Assembly (NCBI GenBank): GCA_003585735.1
Contig: NQOH01000006.1
Location: forward strand, 870-18,319
From: Gardnerella kenyensis
GTDB lineage: Bacteria > Actinomycetota > Actinomycetes > Actinomycetales > Bifidobacteriaceae
Direction: 5' to 3'
Length of the DNA stretch: 17,450 nt
Below the pieces are notes generated by a model. That model was not told the DNA's origin, ran no database searches, and saw only the letters and a program-made list of their open reading frames with translations. Below are positions 1 through 6,239 of the stretch, in pieces. The translations under genes were made by a program, and so were the position numbers. Positions within the stretch are counted from its first letter, which is position 1, and each line of letters opens with the position of its first letter.

Positions 1-229
1 ACAGTAGCGTCCAACCGATTCCAGCAAGAACATTATTACTAATAAGATATACGCCAACTACGTCCCACTCAAAGCGAGGGTTAGTAACAATTCCGTAAAT
101 AAGCGAAAGTGTGACTATTGCTACGATTACTCCTGCAACAATAGGCCCCGGCTTTTTAACAGGCAAAATGCGCTCGGATTGAGCTGCATTAGCGTTAGTT
201 TTTGAAGAATGTGCGATTGTAGAATTCAA
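1..229 (-). CDS. Amino-acid ABC transporter permease, N-terminal part (cut by window edge)
   Basis: Only the first 76 codons lie in the window. The reading frame opens with a TTG codon at 229-227. I chose it because a clear ribosome binding site, GGGAG at 240-236, sits six bases upstream and no ATG or GTG is better placed. The visible protein has a polar Ser/Asn-rich start, then KKPGP and a hydrophobic segment (about residues 30-48), then a short loop ending in VLAGIGWTLL. That last segment resembles the start of the inner-membrane domain of GlnP/HisM-type permeases, whose products form the transmembrane channel of polar amino-acid importers. It lies downstream of the solute-binding lipoprotein gene on the same strand, so the two probably form one importer operon; the ATPase would be outside the window. 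The substrate cannot be read from this fragment. Confidence 0.8.
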   Translation of the reverse strand, partial: MNSTIAHSSKTNANAAQSERILPVKKPGPIVAGVIVAIVTLSLIYGIVTNPRFEWDVVGVYLISNNVLAGIGWTLL

Positions 230-252
230 CTTATTCTCCCTGAAAGTTGCGT

Positions 253-322
253 GTACAAATTGCGTTTATAAATTACATTTACAAACTGCGTTTACAAGTT
301 GCGTTTATAAATTGCGTTTATT
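253..322. repeat. 13-bp tandem repeats, five full units
   Basis: Five consecutive 13-bp units start at 253, 266, 279, 292 and 305, with partial copies on each side. The consensus is TTAYAAATTGCGT, and units differ by one to four bases. The array fills the gap between the binding-protein gene and the permease gene, just upstream of the permease ribosome binding site. The unit length is not a multiple of three and no gene crosses it, so copy number could change the leader length without breaking a frame. Confidence 0.85.
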
Positions 323-339
323 TGAATATTTATAAAGTA

Positions 340-389
340 ATGCAAATTTACCATTTAATGCCGTAATGCCATAAACAGTAAATTTGCAT
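340..389 (-). promoter_or_regulatory. 12-bp perfect inverted repeat between binding protein and permease genes
   Basis: ATGCAAATTTAC at 340-351 and GTAAATTTGCAT at 378-389 are perfect complements around a 26-base loop. It lies 49 bases past the stop codon of the binding-protein gene in the transcribed direction. The sequence after the stem is AT-rich but has no clean U-run. A weak terminator or a 3'-end stabiliser that lowers permease expression relative to the binding protein would fit common importer-operon behaviour; this role is inference. Confidence 0.55.
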
Positions 390-438
390 ATAAAAAGCTA
401 GATAAGGCTACTCAATTTAAGAAGCGTTTTAAGCAAGA

Positions 439-1377
439 TTAAAGCTTTGGATTAACTACAGCTTGCTTAATAGCAACGTCCTCAACGCCCCACTTCTTTA
501 GAATATCCTTGTAAATTCCGGACTTCATAAGCTTATCGATACCAGCTTTAACAGCCTTAAGCATTGCGGCATCACCCTTCTTAACTGCAGCACCCATAGG
601 CTCAGCGTCCTGGCTTTCTCCAATAATCTCAAGCTTTCCAGGATTCTTAACTGCAGCATAACCAGCTACAGGAGTATCTGCATACATAACGTCTGCTCGT
701 CCGGAAAGAAGTGCGGTAGTTGCATCAGTCTGCTCTTTGAAGCTCATGATTTCAAGTGGCTTATCGTTATTTGCAGCGCACTGCTTTTTGGCTTCTTCCA
801 TAATTGGTTCGCCGACTGTGCCGGTTTCTAACGTTACCTTTTTGCCGCAAAGATTCTTTGTGTCTACCTTAGTTGGGTTTCCCTTGCGCACTTCAAAAGA
901 CAAGCCAGCATTTGCGTAAGTTACGAAATCCACGGACTTCATGCGCTCTGCGTTTACAGTAAAGCCAGAAATACCAACGTTATACTTGCTTCCGATTGCT
1001 GGAATAATCGAATCGAACTGTGCGTGCATAATCTTTGCATTCAAGCCCATAACCTTCGCAAGTGCTTTAGAAAAGTCGATTTCATAACCTACTGGAGTTT
1101 TGCCGTCAGCAGCAAAGAATTCTGCAGGAGCGTAGCTAACATTTACGCCAACCGTTAATTCGCCAGTTTTTGCAACTTTTTCTGGCACTAAAGCTGCAAT
1201 TGCATCGTCTTTTTGAACGTGGCTCACGTCGTAGCTGCGAGCAACATCCGGATCAGCGTTCTGCTGGGAATCGGCAGGTCCGCAAGCTGCAAGAGTTGCA
1301 AGCAATGCTAATGAAGCAACAGCAGCAGTTGATTTAATAGCATTAAGTGAGTTAATTGACTTGAGTGACTTAAACAT
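439..1377 (-). CDS. Polar amino-acid ABC transporter substrate-binding lipoprotein
   Basis: A 312-residue family 3 solute-binding protein (SBP_bac_3 type), which captures an amino acid outside the membrane and delivers it to an ABC permease. Residues 1-31 form a lipoprotein signal peptide ending in LAAC, so Cys32 should be lipid-modified and anchor the protein. The mature domain runs from about residue 68 (VAKTGELTVGV) through the typical segments GYEIDFSKALA, GISGFTVNAERMKSVDF, and LLSGRADVMYADTP to a C-terminal KSGIYKDILKKWGV. The ribosome binding site AGGAG lies about ten bases before the ATG. The permease fragment follows downstream on the same strand after a gap of about 210 bases. The ligand is not determined by the visible sequence; polar or basic amino acids or cystine are possible. 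Confidence 0.93.
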   Translation of the reverse strand: MFKSLKSINSLNAIKSTAAVASLALLATLAACGPADSQQNADPDVARSYDVSHVQKDDAIAALVPEKVAKTGELTVGVNVSYAPAEFFAADGKTPVGYEIDFSKALAKVMGLNAKIMHAQFDSIIPAIGSKYNVGISGFTVNAERMKSVDFVTYANAGLSFEVRKGNPTKVDTKNLCGKKVTLETGTVGEPIMEEAKKQCAANNDKPLEIMSFKEQTDATTALLSGRADVMYADTPVAGYAAVKNPGKLEIIGESQDAEPMGAAVKKGDAAMLKAVKAGIDKLMKSGIYKDILKKWGVEDVAIKQAVVNPKL

Positions 1378-1426
1378 TTTTTCTTCTCCTAATTTAAGTA
1401 TTCAAAAACAATAATTTGCATTGATG

Positions 1427-1440
1427 TGTATAACTATACA
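1427..1440. promoter_or_regulatory. Palindrome over the -10 of the binding-protein promoter (possible operator)
   Basis: TGTATA-AC-TATACA is a perfect 6+6 palindrome. It overlaps the proposed -10 hexamer (1433-1438), so a dimeric repressor bound here would block transcription. An AT-rich palindrome can arise by chance, so the operator role is a suggestion. Confidence 0.35.
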
Positions 1441-1460
1441 TGACATCCCTACTATTTCAA
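1433..1460 (-). promoter_or_regulatory. Probable sigma-70 promoter for the binding-protein gene
   Basis: Reading the minus strand, TTGAAA (1460-1455) and TATAGT (1438-1433) are separated by 16 bases. Both are close to the housekeeping consensus, and a TG lies directly upstream of the -10. The predicted leader is about 45-50 bases long and contains the AGGAG ribosome binding site. No other promoter in the 219-base gap fits as well. Confidence 0.55.
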
Positions 1461-1596
1461 CAGCACTTTATGCAGATTATTGAATATAGCGAAATACTCA
1501 TACAGCATATTTGCGTAATATTTGCACTTTTTATAAATAAGTACTGTATATTATTCTCAATATTGTATATTATACGGCGTGTCGCGTTTTTGCTTT

Positions 1597-2094
1597 TTAG
1601 TCAATACTTCTAGAACGCAAGTTTCTGTAACGCATTTCGCGCAAAGCTTCGCGCTTATCCTGCTCCTCGCGCAAAGCTTGACGCTTATCAAACTCTTTTT
1701 TACCTCGAGCTAAAGCAATTTCGACTTTTACGTAACTTCCTTTAAAATACAAGCGCAACGGAACTACAGTATATCCTTTTGCTTCAGTTTGCCTAGAAAG
1801 TTTAGCAATTTGAATAGCGTGCAGAAGAAGCTTACGCTTGCGTTTAGGAGCGTGATTATTCCACGTGCCATTTAAATATTCAGGAATATTAGCTCCCTCA
1901 AGCCACATTTCACCACGTCGATCAATACTTACGAAAGATTCAGCTAAAGACGCGCGCCCCTCGCGCAAAGACTTAACTTCCGTTCCAGTAAGAGCCAAAC
2001 CAGCCTCGTAGCAATCTTCAATAACGTAGTCATGATGCGCTTTACGATTTTGAGCTACCGTAACTGTACCATCTTGTGCAGGTTTATTCGCCAT
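1597..2094 (-). CDS. smpB: SsrA-binding protein SmpB
   Basis: SmpB binds tmRNA and brings it to stalled ribosomes for trans-translation. At 165 residues it has the usual family length. The OB-fold core is recognisable from NRKAHHDYVIEDCYEAGLALTGTEVKSLR (given here as residues about 16-44), through WLEGANIPEY and the basic HAPKRKRKLLLH. The signature GYTVVPLRLYFKGSYVKVEIALARGKKEFDKR follows, with a basic C-terminal helix rich in Arg and Lys at about 135-165. A GGAGAGG ribosome binding site precedes the ATG. It is the last gene of the block behind ftsE, ftsX and the CHAP hydrolase, a position known in other actinobacteria. No tmRNA gene is visible nearby. A strong hairpin terminator lies only 34 bases upstream of its start. 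Confidence 0.96.
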   Translation of the reverse strand: MANKPAQDGTVTVAQNRKAHHDYVIEDCYEAGLALTGTEVKSLREGRASLAESFVSIDRRGEMWLEGANIPEYLNGTWNNHAPKRKRKLLLHAIQIAKLSRQTEAKGYTVVPLRLYFKGSYVKVEIALARGKKEFDKRQALREEQDKREALREMRYRNLRSRSID

Positions 2095-2128
2095 AAATCC
2101 TCTCCAATACGCATCACTTAAAAACGAA

Positions 2129-2162
2129 ACTTGCCATAAAACATTACTATTTTATGGCAAGT
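2129..2162 (-). terminator. Rho-independent terminator after the CHAP hydrolase gene
   Basis: ACTTGCCATAAAA (2129-2141) and TTTTATGGCAAGT (2150-2162) form a perfect 13-bp stem with an eight-base loop. On the minus strand the stem is followed by TTCGTTTTT. It lies 15 bases after the hydrolase stop codon and 34 bases before the smpB start. Confidence 0.8.
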
Positions 2163-2177
2163 GTGCGAGTTAGCAAA

Positions 2178-3587
2178 TTAGTAGTGTACGTACTCGTAGT
2201 TTGCGGAATTTTGAATAGTTTCATAAGCAGGGAACGTTGAGAAACCAGTTCCGCCTTCGGAAACAAGCACGGAGCCGTCCGAATTTACACGCTCAACAAC
2301 AGCAACATGACCATATTGAGCGCTTGCGTTCCAATTATTCACGCGCTGACCCCTAGCAAACACCATCACAGCGCCAACGTGTGGAGTACGATTCACAAGA
2401 TACCCCAAACGCCTTGCAGTATTTGCCCAATCTGCACCATTGCCCATAAACGAGCCAACTGGAAGACCCAGCTGCGAGCGCCTCAAATATGCCCACAAAG
2501 TGCATTGGCGAGGAGGATACGCAGATCCGCCAGCAGTATTTCCAGTATTATGGCCATAGCAGTTGCCGGATCCTTCGGCGCAATTACCTGGAACCTCATA
2601 GCTCATGCCGTTAGCTGCTCCGTTAGATAATTTCATTGGAGGAAGTTCAACTCTAGAATAAGAATTTCCACCGTTTACTTGCTGACGGTTTCCAGCTCTA
2701 GGATCCGCTCGTGCAACAGCTTTATTTGCAAGAGCGCGAGCTTGAGCGTCGATTGCTGACTTCATTGCAATAATTTCTGCAGCTTCACGCGCAGTTTGCG
2801 AAGTTAATTCACTCTTTTGAGATTCAAGTTGCTTGCGAATGTTTTCGCCTTGGTTACGCAAGTCTTGTAAAGCTTGACGCTTGTCGTTAGCAGCTTTAGC
2901 TGCAGCTTGTGCGCTTTGAGATTGAATATCTGCTTGCTGCTTTAGTTTAGCAATTTCTTCCTCAATAGCAGCCAAACGTTGGCGACGATTCATAGAAGTA
3001 TTGAGTTTTACAGCAGCATCGTTAGCAGCATTCGCTTCACTTCTAGCAACAGCAGCTTCGGATTGCAATTTGCCAACAAACTGTTCTGTAGTTGTTGACT
3101 TCATAACAATATCCATTACATCGGATGCTTGAGATCCGTGGAAGCTTTTACGCGCAATCTGTGCTACAGCGGCTTTTGCATCGTCAAAATCGATACCTGT
3201 TTTTTTAATTTTTTCTTCCAAATCTTGCTTATCTTTTTGAGCAGATTGCAAACGTTGTTGTGTTGATTCAACAAGGCTTCGCGCTTGAGAAGCTTGATCG
3301 TCTGCTTGCTGAGCTGCACGTACTTGATTTGGAATTTGATGCTCAGTTAAATCGTTTAATTCAAGAATTTTGTTTGCAAGCTGCTTATTAACACCTGCAA
3401 GTTTACGTTTTAAAGTTTCGCTATGCTTTATTTTCTGCCTGTATTCTTTCATACTAACTGCGTTAGCTGTAGAAACAGTTATCAGCGCCCCAACAGTACC
3501 TGCAACAAGCATTGAAAAAGCAACAATTAAGCTCACTATTATATGAGTGCGTCGAATGGCAAGCATGCTACGTCGATCCTCGCTCAT
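2178..3587 (-). CDS. Secreted coiled-coil CHAP-domain peptidoglycan hydrolase, PcsB-like
   Basis: A 469-residue exported protein. Residues 13-43 form a signal peptide with a likely cleavage site after ANA (41-43). Residues about 47-300 are rich in Gln, Lys, Glu and Ala and read as long coiled coils. A Gly/Asn/Ser-rich linker follows. The C-terminal 114 residues are a CHAP amidase/endopeptidase domain, with the candidate catalytic Cys362 in PPRQCTLWAY, His427 in YGHVAVVE and Glu444 in VSEGG. This is the domain order of streptococcal PcsB, a cell-separation hydrolase controlled by FtsEX. Here the gene follows ftsX directly, which supports the same partnership by inference. The start has a GGGAAG ribosome binding site. 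A terminator follows the stop codon. Actinobacteria such as mycobacteria use an NlpC/P60 enzyme (RipC) in this role, so the domain choice is notable. Confidence 0.88.
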   Translation of the reverse strand: MSEDRRSMLAIRRTHIIVSLIVAFSMLVAGTVGALITVSTANAVSMKEYRQKIKHSETLKRKLAGVNKQLANKILELNDLTEHQIPNQVRAAQQADDQASQARSLVESTQQRLQSAQKDKQDLEEKIKKTGIDFDDAKAAVAQIARKSFHGSQASDVMDIVMKSTTTEQFVGKLQSEAAVARSEANAANDAAVKLNTSMNRRQRLAAIEEEIAKLKQQADIQSQSAQAAAKAANDKRQALQDLRNQGENIRKQLESQKSELTSQTAREAAEIIAMKSAIDAQARALANKAVARADPRAGNRQQVNGGNSYSRVELPPMKLSNGAANGMSYEVPGNCAEGSGNCYGHNTGNTAGGSAYPPRQCTLWAYLRRSQLGLPVGSFMGNGADWANTARRLGYLVNRTPHVGAVMVFARGQRVNNWNASAQYGHVAVVERVNSDGSVLVSEGGTGFSTFPAYETIQNSANYEYVHY

Positions 3588-3617
3588 ATCACTTCCCTTT
3601 CCACATAACTAATGCGA

Positions 3618-3644
3618 ATTATAGCGTGACACAAGGAATCACGC
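3618..3644 (-). promoter_or_regulatory. Consensus -10 with an adjacent inverted repeat upstream of the CHAP hydrolase gene
   Basis: The minus strand carries TATAAT at 3623-3618. Immediately upstream is an inverted repeat, GCGTGA (3624-3629) and TCACGC (3639-3644), around nine bases. I see no convincing -35, so transcription may depend on an activator, or the repeat may be an operator in the promoter spacer. The gap to ftsX is 162 bases, long enough for the hydrolase to have its own promoter. Confidence 0.4.
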
Positions 3645-3749
3645 GAGCTATTGTTATGAATCTTACTTTTATTACTAAATTTATTACTACTTTTTAATAT
3701 TACCTTAGTATTCCTTTATTATTCATTTAACTAAATTAATACTAAAAAT

Positions 3750-4673
3750 TTAAGCCTTTAAGTAGCGTCTTAAAGCAATTGCAGAAGCGATTACGGATAA
3801 CACTACAGCACCAGCAACAAGCATTGGCACGCACAACCAAACTGTTGATTGCGTCACAAACGGCATCCAACGCACATTTTGCGCAAGCCAATCTGTTACG
3901 AAGAACTTAACAACTAAGCTTAAAGCACCGCCTGCAAGTAAAGATCCTGCAAATGAAGCAAAAGCTCCTTCGAGAATAAACGGCATTCGAATAGTCCAGT
4001 TAGACGCGCCAACTAAACGCATAATTTCTGTTTCTTGACGCCTACTTGCTGCCGACATGCGAATTGTAGTTCCGGTAAGCATGATTGCAACCACTACCAT
4101 AACCGCAGCAAGCACAATCGTAACTACTGTAGCTCTATTAAGCACGCTGAAAACTGGGTCAAATATTTGACGCTGATCAACAACTTCTTCCACACCGTCG
4201 CGGCCTGAAAGAACTTCCGAAACCACTTGGTATTTCATAGGATTCGTAAGCTTTAATCGAAGCGAATCCTGCATATCTGCGGCAGTTAGCGTACGGCCTT
4301 GATACATTCCATTAGGATACTGTTTTAAGAAAGTATTTTTGTAGAACTCGTTACGACTTACGTAAGTAATATTTGAAACATCGTCTCCAAGCTCTTGGTA
4401 AATAATATGCTCTAATTTAACGATTTCAGAGTTAGTTGGCGCTTTACCAGAAGCGCATGAAGGCGCTTGGCTTGTGCCATCCGGGCAAAGCCACGCAACT
4501 ACTTCCACTTTGTCGTACCAGTCACCTTTTGCTTTAGTAATCTGCGCTTGCATAAGCACGGATGCGCCAATAAAGAGGAATGAAATGAACGTTACTAGCA
4601 TTACTGAAAGAATCATAGAAACGTTACGGCGTAAACTAATGCAAGTTTCGGAAAAAATAAATCGCAAACGCAT
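3750..4673 (-). CDS. ftsX: Cell-division ABC transporter membrane subunit FtsX
   Basis: FtsX is the membrane half of FtsEX, which does not transport but passes ATP-driven motion to peptidoglycan hydrolases at the septum. The 307-residue protein has four predicted membrane spans (about 20-42, 181-203, 231-258 and 276-300). A large extracellular loop between the first two contains Cys63 and Cys73, possibly a disulfide. The cytoplasmic loop RQETEIMRLVGASNWTIR precedes span three, as expected for FtsX and its contact with FtsE. The start codon shares one base with the ftsE stop codon (TAATG), so the two are translationally coupled. The downstream neighbour is the CHAP hydrolase, its likely client. 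Confidence 0.96.
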   Translation of the reverse strand: MRLRFIFSETCISLRRNVSMILSVMLVTFISFLFIGASVLMQAQITKAKGDWYDKVEVVAWLCPDGTSQAPSCASGKAPTNSEIVKLEHIIYQELGDDVSNITYVSRNEFYKNTFLKQYPNGMYQGRTLTAADMQDSLRLKLTNPMKYQVVSEVLSGRDGVEEVVDQRQIFDPVFSVLNRATVVTIVLAAVMVVVAIMLTGTTIRMSAASRRQETEIMRLVGASNWTIRMPFILEGAFASFAGSLLAGGALSLVVKFFVTDWLAQNVRWMPFVTQSTVWLCVPMLVAGAVVLSVIASAIALRRYLKA

Positions 4674-6166
4674 TATTTCACTCCTTCATTTGAATTTTTA
4701 TCGTCGCTATGATTATTTGAAGCGAAAATTGGCGGCTTAGGAGGAGCCGGAGGCATTGCGGAAATTGAGGATGCATGATTATTTTCTGCATTTTCTTCAG
4801 ATTCAGCGGATTCTTCAGATTCTGCAGATTCTACATTATTTGCATTTTCATCTGATTCTGCATTCTCTTCAGATTCAGAATTTTCTGTATTCTCTGCATT
4901 TTCTGCTATTTCTTCAGATTTATTAGCATCATCTTCCGAATTATTTTCGGTATCCGCATTATTTTCAGCTACATAATTTTCAGAATCTGCATTCTCAGCT
5001 TCAGCATTTTCAGCTTCATTAGTAGTTTCATTAACTTCAAGATTTTCTAAATCTTTAGAATCTTTCGAAACAGAAGCATCTTCCAAAGCAACATTATCGT
5101 CTGAATCAATCGAATCAACCGAATCAACCGAATCTTCCGAAGTAGCAGAAACAAGTCCACGACCCCACGTCATAGTTGTTTCCAAAGACTGGAACACTTC
5201 GCCGTATCTACCAGTTCGACCCGAATGCACGGATTGAGCGAGTCTAGCAATGCCATCGTTAGCAGCACTGTCACTTTGCAAAGACTTCGTTACCATATCA
5301 ACTGCTTCGCGAGCTTGCGCTGCACGCTGAGCTTTTTTAGAAAGTCTCCTATGACGTTCAGTATGCTCAAGCTCAGAAGATTCAGACAAAGCAGAATCAG
5401 CATTTTGATTATTTGCATTTTCAACACTTTGTTGAGCTTTAGACTTTTGTTCAACGTCAGAATCCGGGAAATAAAGCGCAGAATCGTAAGAACCTTCGCG
5501 CTCATCTCGCACAATCTTTCCAGCATGAAGTTCAACCACGCGCTTACGCATTGAGTTCACGATTTCCTCATTATGCGTAGCCATAACAATAGTTGTGCCA
5601 GTTCTGTTAATAGCATCCAAAACTTCCATAATTCCAAGAGAAGTTGTAGGATCCAAGTTACCAGTAGGCTCATCAGCAAGAAGAATTTGCGGATGGTTAA
5701 CGTACGCACGAGCAATAGCAACACGCTGAGCTTCACCGCCAGAAAGCTCATGAGGATAATTATGCTCTTTGCCAGTTAAACCAACTGTTTCCAAAACGCG
5801 CGGCACAAGCGAACGAATAGTCGCCCTGCTTGTACCAATCACTTCCAACGCAAAAGCAACATTTTGGTACACAGTTTTGTTATTAAGTAACTTATAATCC
5901 TGGAAAATAAATCCAAGAGATCTGCGATACTGCGGCACCTGACGGTTAGAAAGCCTACGCAAATCGTTACCAGCAACGTGAATTTCGCCACCATTTGCTT
6001 CTTCTTCGCGAAGCAACAAACTCAACAATGTAGTTTTTCCAGATCCGGAAGCGCCAACAAGAAACACAAAATCGCCGCGATTAACTTGCAATGATACATT
6101 ATCCAATGCTGGCCGTGTGCCTCGCGGATATATTTTCGACACATGCTCTAATGAAATCAGCGACAT
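4673..6166 (-). CDS. ftsE: Cell-division ATP-binding protein FtsE with a long acidic C-terminal extension
   Basis: FtsE is the cytoplasmic ATPase of FtsEX. The first 225 residues or so are a complete ABC domain: Walker A GASGSGKT (38-45), Q-loop Gln89, signature LSGGE (141-145), Walker B ILLADEP (161-167) and H-loop His198. The protein is 497 residues, about twice the usual length of near 230. The extra part has three zones: a basic, probably helical segment at about 270-338, a low-complexity Glu/Asn/Ser/Asp/Ala stretch at about 340-465, and a short proline-rich motif, MPPAPPKPP, at 471-479. The tail should be cytoplasmic and largely disordered; its role is unknown. The frame is open to a stop that overlaps the ftsX start. 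The nearest ribosome-binding-like sequence, GGAAGGA, is rather far from the ATG. Confidence 0.95.
   Translation of the reverse strand: MSLISLEHVSKIYPRGTRPALDNVSLQVNRGDFVFLVGASGSGKTTLLSLLLREEEANGGEIHVAGNDLRRLSNRQVPQYRRSLGFIFQDYKLLNNKTVYQNVAFALEVIGTSRATIRSLVPRVLETVGLTGKEHNYPHELSGGEAQRVAIARAYVNHPQILLADEPTGNLDPTTSLGIMEVLDAINRTGTTIVMATHNEEIVNSMRKRVVELHAGKIVRDEREGSYDSALYFPDSDVEQKSKAQQSVENANNQNADSALSESSELEHTERHRRLSKKAQRAAQAREAVDMVTKSLQSDSAANDGIARLAQSVHSGRTGRYGEVFQSLETTMTWGRGLVSATSEDSVDSVDSIDSDDNVALEDASVSKDSKDLENLEVNETTNEAENAEAENADSENYVAENNADTENNSEDDANKSEEIAENAENTENSESEENAESDENANNVESAESEESAESEENAENNHASSISAMPPAPPKPPIFASNNHSDDKNSNEGVK
4774..5149 (-). repeat. Degenerate in-frame low-complexity repeat in ftsE
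   Basis: Short motifs of the type TCTTCAGATTC and ATTTTCTGCATT recur on the plus strand and encode variants of SEENAE. The copies are imperfect and stay in frame. Such arrays can change length by slippage in multiples of three without breaking the gene. Confidence 0.6.
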
Positions 6167-6239
6167 TGTTTTTCTGTTTCCTTCCAGAGGATTTATTTAA
6201 TATTTACTTTTTAAGATTACTTAAGAGTTATCTTACTTT

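Noticed and set aside
1378..1596. tmRNA gene next to smpB
   Set aside because: The gap is only 219 bases, AT-rich, with no CCA-ending acceptor stem or tag-coding frame.
6167..6239. Imperfect hairpin AAGATTACT/AGTTATCTT between prfB and ftsE as a terminator
   Set aside because: One mismatch in a weak AT stem, and the following sequence on the minus strand is A-rich, not U-rich.
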